This document shows positions 51,745-63,684 of a DNA stretch of 64,000 bases, in pieces. The DNA comes from Onthophagus taurus (taxonomy: Eukaryota > Arthropoda > Insecta > Coleoptera > Scarabaeidae). Location of the stretch: contig NC_091973.1 of the NCBI RefSeq assembly GCF_036711975.1, forward strand, positions 14,508,001-14,572,000. Direction: 5' to 3'. The first letter of the stretch is position 1, and each line of letters begins with the position of its first letter. Under the pieces are notes generated by a model, which made no database searches, had not been told where the DNA came from, and saw nothing but the letters and a program-made list of their open reading frames with translations. Both the position numbers and the translations under genes were made by a program.

Positions 51745-52134
51745 TGAAAATTAGAATTTATTAGAGGCAGTAGTATAGGCATCGTTTATCTTTCTTATTT
51801 GTGTTCATATTTATATCATACTTATTATTCGTTATTAAAATATGATTAATTAAAATAATTAAATAATTAGTTAAAGTATAAGTGTATTTAAAAGTGTTGG
51901 TTTGAATAGTTATTTAAGTATTCGAATTTAGAGTATGAGATCACGGTAATGTCGTGAGTCAGTTCAAATATTTCTTTGTTCCTTTGTTATCGTGTATTCC
52001 GCATCTACCTGAGTGCCTTGCGTAAGGGGTCACCTTGACGGGACGAAATGAATCAGTATTAATAAAGTAGTGAACGAGAGAAGATGTTGTTTTATTTTGA
52101 AACTGAATAATCAATATAATAGAGCTCCGTTACA
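51745..52134 (+). repeat. Ty3-C 3' LTR
   Basis: TG start at 51745 and GTTACA end at 52134; partner of 50427-50811. It has a short insert (GGGGTCACCTTGACGGG) relative to the other copy. Confidence 0.8.
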
Positions 52135-52624
52135 ATTTATTGTTTTGTCGTCAGGGTGGGGTCGAATTACGGTTGTGTATTCCTAAGAAACATACTGATT
52201 CTATCACAAAGTACTATCCGAACATTTGGGTCATTTTGGAGTATATAAAACTTGGTGTTCACTGTGTAGAGATTTTTGGTGGTCGGGTATGCACTCTAAT
52301 GTCAAGAAAGTAGTAAAGGGTTGCGAACTTTATCAATCATGTAAAACTTCCATTTTACCTAAACCGCCTTTAGAGTCGATTGTTCCGGAAGGGCCAAATG
52401 ATTTGGTGGCTATCGATTTTTATGGTCCGTTACCACGTTCAACCGGTGGTGTCTCTTATATTTTCGTCGCGGTTGACGTATTTTCTCAATATTTAGCATT
52501 GAAGCCAATTAAAAAAGCTACCGCCGCTGCCGCCTTAAATCGACTTAGGCAACATTATTTTTTACAAGTAGGTAAACCTAAAAGATTGCTATCTGATCAG
52601 GGTACACAATTTAAAGCTAGTGAA
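52135..52624 (+). mobile_element. Ty3-B fossil, integrase segment
   Basis: Reads MGHFGVYKTWCSLCRDFWW, CELYQSCKTSILPKPPLE, VAIDFYGPLPRS and PKRLLSDQGTQF: integrase zinc region and the first two catalytic acids of the core. It ends at the 95-bp repeat at 52625. Old fossil. Confidence 0.75.
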
Positions 52625-52720
52625 GTTGTGAGGTTCCTTCGAGTCTGGTTTTGATTTGGTTTTCCACATTGGTTTGTGACACCAGACTCGAGTGACCTCT
52701 TGGGAATGGATAGCATATTT
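52625..52720 (+). repeat. 95-bp repeat with 10-bp hairpin, copy 2
   Basis: Same as 43786-43880 with about four differences, including the TCGAGTCTGG/CCAGACTCGA pair. It directly follows the Ty3-B integrase piece. The next 120 bp (52721-52844) hold nothing I recognise. Confidence 0.7.
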
Positions 52721-52844
52721 TTTGTAAGCTGTTGGTCCTTGTACTTAGAGTGTGGTTAATAAACCAGTTTTCTTTTGGAATTTTAACATTTAATTCTTCC
52801 ACCTTATCCCGAAACCACATTCCACGGAATTTTCCGCAACAATA

Positions 52845-53148
52845 GGTTATTTAAATCTTAATTATTGATATACTTATATTTTATTTTTAATTATAATTGG
52901 AAGAATATTAGTCCTTTTCATTTATATAACTAGTGTAGTATCTAATGAAAAATTCTCCCCTTCAATTAAATTATTTATATTTATTATTACACTAATAATA
53001 TTTATATTTTTAAATTTACATTTTTAATTGATCTCTTTTATCTTACTCTTAATAATAACTACATAAATTTAGAATATTATAATTTTAATCTATCTTTAAA
53101 TAAATATTTTAATTTCCCTAATTTAATAATTATATTTATATTAATTAT
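52845..53148 (+). pseudogene. nad6: nuclear copy of mitochondrial nad6 (NUMT)
   Basis: Read with the invertebrate mitochondrial code (TGA Trp, ATA Met, AGA Ser), the segment gives NYWYTYILFLIMIGSMLVLFIYMTSVV-type sequence ending SNEKFSPS, the conserved membrane core of NADH dehydrogenase subunit 6, then further ND6-like sequence (FYLTLNNNYMNLEYYN, NKYFNFPNL) in a shifted frame. In the nuclear code it is full of stops. Base composition (over 80% A+T) contrasts with its flanks. The frameshift and lack of ends show a dead nuclear insertion. It stops abruptly at 53148, before the full C-terminus. Confidence 0.85.
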
Positions 53149-53460
53149 ACAGGGTGAGTTTTTTTCCATGTTTAGTATGGACATCTCGAAAACTAGCGAA
53201 GATAGAGAGACGGTTAAATAGGGAAAGAATTGCACTATCATGAACTCAATTTAATGAGCTTTTTGTTTTTTGGATGAAATGCATGGCTAACTAGATATCT
53301 CGAAAAAACCATTTTTTATGACACAAACTTGTAATTTTTCTAATGGAAACCATAGTTGGCCATGACTTTATAAAAAAATGTCTTTTCTCAACGATTCTAA
53401 TGATATACCACTTGACATAGATATTTTTATGAAAAAATAAATTATCGAAATTATCGAACT
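53149..53460 (+). other. possible DNA transposon end (CAGGGTG...)
   Basis: TATACAGGGTGAGTTTTTTTCC at the nad6 junction looks like a Tc1/mariner-type terminus with TA. The following 300 bp hold no coding sequence and no matching inverted end before the Ty3-D element. Confidence 0.35.
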
Positions 53461-53463
53461 GGA

Positions 53464-56400
53464 GTGGGATTTGTTGACTCCGGTGCACAAGTCAGCGTCG
53501 CAGGATTCAAGCTGTACGAGGTTTTGCGAGATTCCGGAAGCATCTTTACCCAGAAGAAGATGAAGATCTCCCTAGCCGACGGAAAGGAAGATGTACAAGA
53601 CGTGTTAGAAACGACGGTACATGTACAAATAGAAGATCATAAGTTCCAACAAAGATTTATCGTTCTACTAAACGCTACCAAGAATAAGACGTTGCTTGGA
53701 ATAGATTTTATGGCAAAGGCAGGAATCGTTTTAGATATCCCCCAAGGGAAATGGTGGTTCCGCGAGAACGCGAGTACGGTCCGCCCATTTGCCAAGTATG
53801 TTCCTCAAATCATTCCTAGGGATAATCCTAAGGAGGACCGGGTCGATACAACCAATAATAGATGATGAGGGTACGCGTTTAAACCGAGATGAACGAAAAC
53901 AACTTGATGCCGTCGTGCGAGAATTCAGAGATATCTTCGAACGAGGGGGAGAAGCGACTCCCTTTGCTGAGCACCGAATCGATACGAATGACAGCCCGCG
54001 TGCAGCAGTGCCTCCCTACAGGATGAGTCCCTTGAAGAAAGAAGTTCTACAGAGAGAATTAGAGAAGATGTTGGCCGATAATATAATCGAAGAGTGCGAG
54101 TCCCCTTGGGCCGCTCCAGTTGTACTCTACCCAAGAAGGGTGGTTTACAACGTGTTTGCATAGACTACCGAAAACTGAACGCGGTGACGGTTAGTGACAG
54201 CTACCCTCTTCCGCGTAGAGGATTTACTACATTTCGCTAAACGAACATTATTTATGACGACCATAGACCTACGATTGGGCTATTGGCAGGTGCGCGTACG
54301 GGAAGAAGACCGCGATAAGACTGCTTTCGTGACGCCTTTCGGTACCTACAGGTTCTTGAGAATGCCGTTCGGGCTTAAAAACAATGGCGCGACCTTCCAA
54401 AGACTAATCAACCGATTCCGAAGAGGTCTCAAAGACATCACAGTGTTATGTTACTTCGACGACATTATTGTTATATCCGAGACATTCCAAGAACACGTGA
54501 TGCATCTACAGGCAGTGTTCGACAGAATGCGCAAATTTTCACTTCGCGCCAACCGCGAAAAGTGTTCGATAGTGCGCGAAACGGTAAACTTTCTTGAACA
54601 TGTTCTGACCCGTGAAGGTATCTAGACCAATCAAGACAAGGTAAAAGCGATCATCCAGATGTCTCCTCCGAGTAACCTAAAACACCTAAGAACGTTCCTC
54701 CAAACATGCTCGTGGTATAGGAGATTCATCAAAGACTTTTTTGCAGTGGCAAGACCGCTCACCGACCTAACGAAGAAAAATGTAGTATGGAAATGGGGAA
54801 AAACCGAGCAAGCAGCTTTCCAACACCTAAAAGAGTTGTTGACGTCAGCACCAATCTTAAGGCAAGCTGAGGAGAACCAAGCATATATCCTTAGAACAGA
54901 CGCCAGCGCGTATGCGATAGGGGCTGTGTTGTTACAAGGAGAAGGACCAGATGAGCGACCAATAGAATACGCTAGCCGTCTGCTGACTGCAGCCGAGAGG
55001 AATTACTCGACCACAGAACGAGAGGCGTTGGCGGTGGTGTGGGCAGTTACCAGATTCAGAGGTTACATCGAGGGGTCGAAGATCCACATAGCATCAGATC
55101 ACCAACCGCTTCGGTGGTTGATGTCGTTAAAGTCGCCAAGTGGTAGACTGGCAAGGTGGGCGTTGACACTTCAGACGTACGATTTGCAAATTACGTATAC
55201 CCCCGGGAAGGCTAACGCCGTTGCCGATACTCTGTCGAGACCACCCTGCGGACAAGAGACAGAAAACGTTTGCGCATGCTATGTAGAGGTTGTCATCCCG
55301 AATCAGAAAGCAACAGAAATGAGACAAAAGCAGCTGCATGATCCCGAAGTGCCGAAAATAATAATGTCATTCGAAGATTCCAGTCCAGAGTTACCGAATT
55401 GGGCTGATCGTCGATATATTATTAGTAATGGAGTTTTGTATCGATATGTGCCTGAGGCTGACTCCGAAGATCCGCAACTAGTTATTCCTAGCGATGAAAG
55501 GGAAAGTATACTGCTTGAATATCACGACGCTCCGACAGCCGGACACTACGGCGTCGAGAAGACATTTCAGAGAATATCAGCCCGGTATTATTGGCCCGGA
55601 ATGAGAAGACAGATAGCGAGTTATGTAGCAAAATTCATTGATTGCCAACGGTATAAGCCTGATAATTTGAAACCCGCAGGATTGTTGAGGACACCGGTAA
55701 CTTCACAAAGGTTTGAAACGATTTCCGTAGACTTATTTGGTCCATTACCGACAACGCCAAACAATCACAGATGGATTTTAATTGTCGAAGATCTTGCCTC
55801 CAGATGGGTGGAATTGTTCCCGTTAATTGAAGCAACAGCGGAATGCTGTGCTCGTGTCCTGATAGATGAAATCGTTTTGCGATACGGTACGCCACGAAAG
55901 ATGGTGTCTGACAACGGAGTTCAATTTATTAGTGCGGTGATGCAGAAGATGACATATTGTCTTGGAATTAAGCAGTCTCTCACCCCGTTGTATCATCCAG
56001 AAGCCAATCCCGTCGAACGAAAAAACCGCGATCTGAAGACACAACTGTCTATTCTAGTAGCTGACGACCATGGCGATTGGGTGGAAAAGTTACCATCCAT
56101 ACGGGTGCCACTTCCTTATCTACGGGTGCGACACCTGCATACATGACTTTTGGTAGAGAGCTACCAAAAGTCCCCTGAGTGACCCCTGACGATGTCACGA
56201 GGGATTTGAGGGCCATCGTCGACGCAGAGAATTTCGTCCCTCAGATGACCCCATACTTAAAAAAATTGGCCGGAGTTCTAGCGGAAGCTAGAGAAAAGAG
56301 TGAACACCAACAGGACCGCAGAAAGATTTACGCGGATGCTAAGCGTCGCCCAACCGTCTGTTACCAGGAAGGGGATTTAGTCATGGTGAGAACACATTTC

Positions 56401-56935
56401 CTTAGCAACGCTAAGTTAGGGACTAGCGCAAAGTTTGAGCCACGAAGGGATGGTCCTTATCGCATCCTGAGACGACACTCACCTACTAGTTACGAGGTAG
56501 CAACCGTGAATGATAACAAAAATCCGATGGGTCGTTATCACGTATCAGACTTGACTCCCTACGTTGAAGACAAAGAAGCCGAGGTACTACCCACTCCAGC
56601 ACATCAATTGCGGAAAAGAAGACGGCCAAGGGGTAGCATCGTGAAGAAGGGTCCTGGTCCACCTTCGAGGACGAGCCGGCGGACCAGAGGGGGAGTCTGT
56701 AACGGACCGGATAAGCGGCGCATGCGCGATGACGCGTGTATCGATCGGTAGAGAACGGCCACGTGCTACAACCAGTAACCCCCGAGCCTTAGAGAGAAAC
56801 ACGTTGCACATAACGTAAAACCCCGCTCATTAATTTTTAGTAATTTTTTTACAATATCGTTTGTAACTTTCATTATGTGTTGTATACTTTTATCCTTCGA
56901 ATAAATCTATAATAACATAAGCTGCAATATGAATT
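53464..56935 (+). mobile_element. Ty3-D: Ty3/gypsy element lacking its 5' end
   Basis: Parts in order: protease (VDSGAQVSVAGFKLYEV, LLGIDFMAKAGI), RT (TIDLRLGYWQVRV, TPFGTYRFLRMPFGLKN, CYFDDIIVIS), RNase H (RTDASAYAIGAVLLQ), integrase (HH...CQR region, VDLFGPLP, MVSDNGVQF, NPVERKNRD) and C-terminal end (YHVSDLTPYVED) to 56751. A 3' LTR probably starts at TGTAACGGACCGG (56698). GC content is higher than the neighbours. About five breaks. No gag or 5' LTR is seen. Confidence 0.85.
56698..56935 (+). repeat. probable Ty3-D 3' LTR
   Basis: Starts TGTAACGGACC directly after a purine run (AGAGGGGGAGTC). AATAAATC near 56900 could be its poly(A) signal. No partner copy; the right end is a guess. Confidence 0.5.
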
Positions 56936-56939
56936 TTTC

Positions 56940-57192
56940 TAATCAATAAAAGCGTGATATCATTGAGTATTACATTTTATGCTATAAAAATGCAATACAA
57001 GCTGCAGAACAGTATTTTGATCGTCGCCAGCCTGCTCTACCTACTTTGAAGAGGCTGATAATTTGGGCGAGTTGGTTCTTTCTGTAAACCAACTAAAGAT
57101 GCAAGACAGAAGTAAATGTATTAACACGAATCCATCAAGATGCATCGGTTTCACCACAAGTTGCATCTAAAGCAGTCACGTCAGAACGTAAG
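56940..57192 (+). mobile_element. mariner-2 fragment, 5' part
   Basis: Helix-turn-helix part of an insect Tc1/mariner transposase: AAEQYFDRRQPALPTLKRL and EVNVLTRIHQDASVSPQVASK, the pattern of the DUF4817-type N-terminal domain. Degraded, with stop codons and a frameshift near 57075. It is cut by BEL-2 at the GTAAG duplication (57188-57192) and continues at 63685. Confidence 0.65.
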
Positions 57193-57498
57193 TGTTACAA
57201 TTTGTTCCGGAACTCTGGGTAGCGCCTTTTAAAACACTTCTTATTGTTTTAAATGATTTATTTATTGTTATTATGAATGTGATTAATACGAACGAATTGA
57301 AACTATTTTAAACGAAGTATTATTCGAAACGAAGTAATGATGCGAGTTTATTCGAGTGTGTATTTCATTCAAGCACGTAGGCTCTTTTACAATATTTTTA
57401 AAACCAAAAAACTTGTATTTTAATACACAGAATTACAAAAATAAAATAAAATTATGTAGGCAACCCTACTTGCATTAAATACAAAATAATTCTTAACA
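57193..57498 (-). repeat. BEL-2 3' LTR
   Basis: 306 bp, partner of 63370-63684, slightly shorter because of small indels (one copy has an extra TTTATTCGAGTG block). Confidence 0.9.
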
Positions 57499-57681
57499 TG
57501 CCCCCCACCTTGAAAGGATTCCCTTTCAATGTTAAAGAGCAACAAAAACAAAAAAGAAAAGTAACATGTTCGAAAGAAAAATTGATAATTATATAACAGC
57601 AAATAAACAATAAAGAAAAATTAAATGAAATGAAATAAAATTTACTGCGCACCCTGCGCATGCGAAACTAACTTCAAGCAA

Positions 57682-60600
57682 TTAGTTAACGGGTAACGGA
57701 CAAAGTTTTATGGCAACTCGTTTACTTACACCGTTATGTGTACGAACGGAAGCCACTCTTGTTATACCATCCTTTCCCTTGTGGAGTTCGGTGATTCTTC
57801 CAACAATCCATTTTAAGGTAGGTAAATTATCATCTTTTACCACAACTAACTGTCCTTCTTGAAGGTCGACGGCGTCGCTTGTCCATTTGTGACGCCGTTG
57901 CAGTTCCACCAAATATTCACGCGACCAACGAGATCAAAAGTGTTGTTGGACCATTTGAATATGCTGGTAGTGTGAAAGCCGATTTAAACCAATATGGGAT
58001 AAATTCGGATCCGGCAGTGAGGTAAGTGCTCGACCAATCAAAAAATGTGCGGGAGTTAGTAGTAGGGATTAAATCATTTGGATCGGATGATAGCGGGGTC
58101 ATAGGTCGGGAATTAAGGATAGCTTCGATTTGAATGAGCAATGTATAAAAATCTTCAAATACAAATGAAACATTTCCCGCCACCCTTTTCAAATGAAATT
58201 TTACCGATTTCACCCCGGCCTCCCATAGACCGCCAAAATGAGGCGAGTTAGGGGGTATAAAAGACCAATTAAGCTTATTAGCGGTGATCATGGTTGTCAA
58301 TTCATCAGAGTTCTCTAATAAAAATTTACCCAATCTATCTAATTCTTTACTCGCGCCCACAAAATTTGTTCCATTATCGGAAAACATTTGATACGGTCTT
58401 CCTCGTCTACTCACAAAACGCCTGAGTGCGGAAATAAAACACTCTGAACTTAATTCAGTCACCAATTCTAGGTGAATCGCTCTAGTAACAAAGCACACGA
58501 ATAGGCAAACATAGCACTTACTCATTTTTGATCCCCTACCCTTTCTATCTTTTAGGAGGAACGGACCTGCATAATCGACACCGGTTATGTAAAATGGAGG
58601 CGCTGGCTTTACTCTTTGGACAGGCAAGTTACCCATCGGTGGTTGCACAGGCTTCGGATTTACTCGACAACATCAAATACATTCGCGAACAACCTTTTTC
58701 GCCAGATTTCTGCCTCCGATTAGCCAATACCGCTCTCGTACGGATGCTAATAAATGCTGCGGACCGGCATGAAAAAGTATCTTGTGCTCAGCTTCGAAAA
58801 TTAAACGACCCAATGCATGTTTACTCGCGATAACGATAGGAAATTTTTGATCAAACGAATAATCCGTGTTACTTCCAAAAATCCAAAAACGCATTTAAAT
58901 TTGATAATCGACTCTTTTTTTGGAATGTTTTTACCGCGATCTAAATTTTCTAATTCTTCCGCGAATGCTTCATGCTGGCTACATTTAATAATAAATTTAA
59001 AAGCAATTTCTAATTCAATAGTTGTTTAAATAATATCTGGGTTTCTCTGGGTTGCACTGGTTGAAAAACTTCTTTCGTGAAAAATACCTTATTTTTATTT
59101 GTTTGCAACAGCCAAACATTGAAAGACGTGCGTTCGAGTTGTGAATAATTATTTTATATATTTTTGTTTTTTGTTTGTTATCGCGTTGACGACGACTGTC
59201 GCGTTGACGACGAATCAATTTTTACGCCGTGCAACGGATAACTTGATAACGTGAGGGTAAATACATATAATAAAAAATATATAATTAATAAAATAACAAA
59301 TAATTAACAATAGTTTTTAAAGGAGTAATAATTTTAGTTTTCCCCTTACAATTCTTTACAAACCGCAATACGTATGCGAAGGTTCTTTGCAAACGCTCCA
59401 AAGAAGAAAATCGTGAAAATTCAATTAAAGAATGGTTATTTAATTCTATTGTCAAAACATTTTTTTTTATTTCGGGAATATTTCCCATTCGAAATTCGCG
59501 AACCGGCCAGATGTTTTCATTTTTCGCAAGCCAATCTGGTCCGGACCAGTATTTACACAAAGAAGATAAATCTCGGGCATCGACCCCCCACGAAACTGGA
59601 TCTGCCGGGTTATCGTTTGTTGGTACATATCTCCATTCATCGAAACGCGTTTGTTCTAATATTTTAGCAACTCGATTTCCTACGAACGTTTGTAGTTTAG
59701 TCGGCTCAGTAGACAACCAGCCCAATACAACACTGGAATCCGTCCAGTACGTTAGTCTGGTACCGTTTAACTTTAACGCCGTTTTTACTTTACTCATTAA
59801 ATCCGTAAGCATGAGCGCACCCATCAATTCTAACCGCGGTACGGTAACTTGCTTTAATGGAGCTACCTTTGATTTAGCACAAACTAACCGAACAGCGACA
59901 CCTTCTTCAACGCTGGACGTTCGAAGATATATACACGCGCCGAGAAGCCGTGCAATTCGAAATAATCTGGTTGCCGTAACGAAATATGGCGTGAAATACG
60001 AATGGAATTAAGACTGGTCAACTGCTCACGAAATTTGAGCCAACTCGTATGAATTTTATTTGGTAATGGATCGTCCCAATTTATCCCGGATTGCCAAATT
60101 TCTTTTGAATATAACTTTTGCGGAAATTATGACCGGAGATAAAAAACCGATGGGGTCGAACACCTGCGCAATGTCCGATAATATCGACCGTTTTGTAATT
60201 TTTTGATAAGACATTTCGGTAATTTTATATCTAAATTGATCATCCCCGGGGTCCCACAACAACCTCAGCGTTCTGGTATTCTCGTATCTACCAAGATCTA
60301 CCAATTCTACGGATTGTGTAAATTCTCGAATTACTTGGGAACTATTCGTTGTCCATTTGGCTAGTTCAAAACCACCTTCACTCAATTTTGATTTTACCTG
60401 GTTAACGATTGAATTTAGCTCATCTATTGAATTAGCCCCCGTGAGCAAATCATCAACATAAAAGTGAGTGCCGATAACCTCAGCTATTACCGAATTCTTG
60501 CATTCATTGCTTAGTTCTTTCAGACAACGGGTTGCCAGATAACTTGCTGACGCAGTACCGTACGTGACCGTAAGCAACTCATAAGTGTCAATAGGACCCT

Positions 60601-61964
60601 GATCCGAATCACGCCAAAGAATCATTTGAAGCCGAGTTTGCTCTGGATTAACCAAACACGCGCGGTACATTTTACGAATGTCGGCGGCTACCACGTAGGT
60701 ATATTTCCGGTATCTAATAAGTGCACTAAACAAGTCTGGTTGTATAGTGGGAGCAATAAATTGCAAGTCGTTAAGTGAAAGGCCTATTGTAGTGGGACAT
60801 GAAGCATCAAAGACGACACGTAGCTTGGTGGTTAAGCTATTTTCATTGATTACACCATGGATGCGGTAAGTAATAGCAAGGATTTTCTATCGCCGGGTTT
60901 TCTATTTTGAGCATATGTCCCAAATCACGATATTCCTTCATAAAATTTCTATACTGTAGCTCGAATTCAGGGAATCTTCTAAATTTACGTTCTATGCTAA
61001 AAAGCCTATTTTCGGCACTTTTAAATGATTGGCCTAATTTACTTAAATCATCTTTAAAGAGGATTTTAACGATAAACAGACCATCAGATGCGCGCTGAGT
61101 GGTATCACAAAAATGTTTCTCGCATATTCTTTCATTTGCGGATGATAAAGGTGGACCTTGAAATGTTTCGACTTCCCACAAACGTTCAAGTTGTTTACTT
61201 ACAATATCTTTATTTATTTGGTTAAAAAATACCGACCGTGTAGTTAAATATGATGCACAAGAAGTTACAGGCCCTGAAATTATCCACCCCAAACGGGTGT
61301 TTTGCATAGTTGGCCCATTAGTAAGCTTTATTTGCCCAACACATAGTAGACCCCAAAAGTAATCGGCCCCAATCAACATATCAATCTTATTCTGAACATT
61401 AAACAAAGGATCCGCAAGACGGAGATGTGTTGGAATTTGCAAAGCTTTCGCATCTATTGAAAAATTCGGTAAATCATTCGCGATTGTGGAAATAACAAAA
61501 CAGTTCACTTTCCACGAAAAATCAGAAAAATGTGAGTATATTTTAAATGTGCATGAACCAGTTATTGTCGAATGATTTTGATTTATGCTAGAAATGCTAA
61601 TGTGTTCCTTTGTTTCAGATAACCGAAGTCTCTCACGGGTTTCTTGCGTGATAAAACTACTTTGACTCCCCGGATCCAGGAGTGCACGAAGCGAATATTT
61701 TTTGTTGTGACGATCGTACGCGTGAATGATAACAGTTGATAGTAGAAAGTTTGTTTGAGCGCTTGTTTGTGATGAAAGGTTTATGTTTGATGATTGCGTG
61801 GATGTGGATGCTTGTGGTGATATCTCCGGGGGGTTACGCTCGAAATGTAAAAGGGTATAATGTCGCGCCTTACATTTTTTGCATGAGCTTGACCGGCATT
61901 GTTGTAGGAAATAACCAGGACGAAGACAGTTAATACAAAATTTCAACCGTTTAATTTGCTCCAA
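57682..61964 (-). pseudogene. BEL-2 pol: protease, RT, RNase H, integrase
   Basis: Reading 61964 to 57682: Cys-rich knuckle (CINCLRPGYFLQQCRSSSC), DUF1758-type protease (ALLDPGSQSSFI, IDMLIGADYFWG), RT (VAADIRKMYRACLVNPEQ, TVTYGTASASYLATRCL, HFYVDDLLTGA, KRSILSDIAQVFDPIGFLSP), RNase H (YWTDSSVVLGWL, DNPADPVSWG), integrase (YAGPFLLKDR, MFSDNGTNFVG, PHFGGLWEAGVK) and the C-terminal domain (DNLPTLKWIVGRITELHKG). All Pao hallmarks are visible. Several breaks. Confidence 0.88.
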
Positions 61965-62143
61965 ACGACCTTGTACGGTGAGTTTTGCGAAGGTTGGGCA
62001 TTCTTGTATATAATGATTATTTTTACAGATACCGCAAGATTTTATGTTCGAGTCGCTGGCAACAAGAAATGATTTAGGACGACTTGCTTTAGTATGTTGA
62101 TTTGAACTTCAATCCAACGTTTCTAACAAATCCGCACGTTCCT

Positions 62144-62969
62144 TTAATACGTCTGAAAGTTGTCTAAATTAGGTTGAGCGACCGCTACTTTACGCTGCTC
62201 CCATTCGCGATTAGAACCGCTATCCATTTTTGTTGTCGCGAGGTAAATAATTAAGGTATCCCAATTGTCTGTGGGTTGATTTAGTGACGTTAAAGCTCTC
62301 ATATGTTTCCGAATATTATCGATAAAATTGCGAATGGATTTAAAACTTTCGGGTATAATTCTTTCTATGTCAAATAACGCTTTAACGTGATTTTGTATTA
62401 ACACCCTTGAATTATCGTAACGCGTGCGCACTAAACCCCACGCGACGTCGTAATTGGAGTTTGTTATTTCAAGGCTAGCGATAACCTGACGAGCATCACC
62501 GCTTAATGATGAGAGCAAATAATGAAATTTTTGAATTCCATTAATCGCGGAATTATTGTTAATTAATGATTCAAATATATCCCTAAATTCTAACCACGAC
62601 CCATAATTTCCATCGAATTTTGGCAGATCTATAACCGGAAGTTTCACGTTCTGTTCAGGTGTTGGACCAACGATAAACGCCGAATCAGCGCATATTTCTC
62701 TATTCGTGAGCATGCGCTTTGCCTTTGCGATAGATGAGAAAAAAAGCCGCCTTAAATGAATCCCTTTCTCCTAATTGTGTCTCATCACCGTCGGCACTTA
62801 ACCAATCGATATCCCCTTGAACCCCTTCAAATTCTTCGAGCAACTTACCGGCGCTATCATAACGCTCCTCTAATTCTATCGGCAACTCATGATCAACACG
62901 TTTTTCTTTCACCGCGGCCTCAAACTTCGTGACAAATTTTGAGAAATTAGTAAGTTTACCCTTGATCAC
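62144..62969 (-). pseudogene. BEL-2 gag region
   Basis: Contains LPKFDGNYGSWLEFRDIFESLI, the FxG(D/N)xxxWxxFxxxF pattern of BEL/Pao gag (DUF1759-like), and KFHYLLSSLSGDARQVI. It precedes pol in element order. About one break. Confidence 0.8.
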
Positions 62970-63369
62970 GCTTCACTTTTTAATTAAACCCTCTAATTGA
63001 CTCATAGTGAATGCGAAACTCTTTCAAATCGAATGAGGAGAAAAGAAATGGGGATAGGGACTTACAGCACGATGAGCAAAATGGAGTCGCTTCCGGTTTG
63101 GCTGGCACGTCGGTGGTTTCCAATTATGGGCTGCTAGAATCGGCGTGGGTATTCGTTCTGGTGGCCTGGGTACCTTGATGGGTTCAGGGCGGCTTCCTTC
63201 GGGATGAATTGAGTGAATGATTTGACACGATGTAATTGATGAAATATGTAATGTTGAATCAAACTCCAAATACCAAATTTGATTTTTACTTCTTATTTCT
63301 CGATATTTTCAGACAATGTTAACGATGACAAATTCTTCCCCCAAATATCCAGCTCGAAGGACCATTAGA

Positions 63370-63684
63370 TGTTACAATTTTTTCCGGAACGCTGGGTAGC
63401 GCTGGTTAAAACACTTCTTATTGTTTTAAATGATTTATTTATTGTTATTATGAATGTGATTAATACGAACGAATTGAAACTATTTTAAACGAAGTATTAT
63501 TCGAAACGAAGTAATGATGCGAGTTTATTCGAGAGTGTTTATTCGAGTGTGTATTTCATTCGAGCACGTAGGCTATTTTATAATATTTTTAAAACCAAAA
63601 AACTTGTATTTTAATACACAGAATTACAAAAATAAAATTATGTAGGCAACCTTACTTGCATTAAATACAAAATAATTCTTAACA
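63370..63684 (-). repeat. BEL-2 5' LTR
   Basis: 315 bp, followed on the minus strand by the BEL-type primer site. The leader (62970-63369) contains no convincing gene. Confidence 0.9.

Larger units (their letters stand above)
50427..52134 (+). mobile_element. Ty3-C: internally deleted LTR element
   Basis: Two LTRs of about 385-390 bp (50427-50811, 51745-52134; ends GTTACA) are similar except for small indels. The 5' LTR is followed by TTCAGAAGTGGGAT, a plausible primer site. The interior keeps only the integrase C-terminal part (NTGFAPYKLMFGFD and GNDRYKITSL, to about 51339) and a 3' leader. Broken, missing gag and most of pol. It is nested in Ty3-B, whose integrase resumes at 52135. Confidence 0.8.
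57193..63684 (-). mobile_element. BEL-2: BEL/Pao element with both LTRs
   Basis: LTRs 57193-57498 and 63370-63684 (TG...CA), duplication GTAAG (57188-57192, 63685-63689). Primer site TGGTCCTTCGAGCTGG inside the 5' LTR and purine tract AAGGTGGGGGGCA before the 3' LTR, both typical of BEL/Pao. Gag and pol on the minus strand in order. About six breaks. LTRs differ at roughly ten sites plus small indels, so it is older than the CsRn1-type copy. Nested in mariner-2. Confidence 0.92.

Noticed and set aside
53291-53488. 65-residue minus-strand frame between the NUMT and Ty3-D
   Set aside because: AT-rich, no recognisable motif, and it crosses into the Ty3-D protease region on the other strand.
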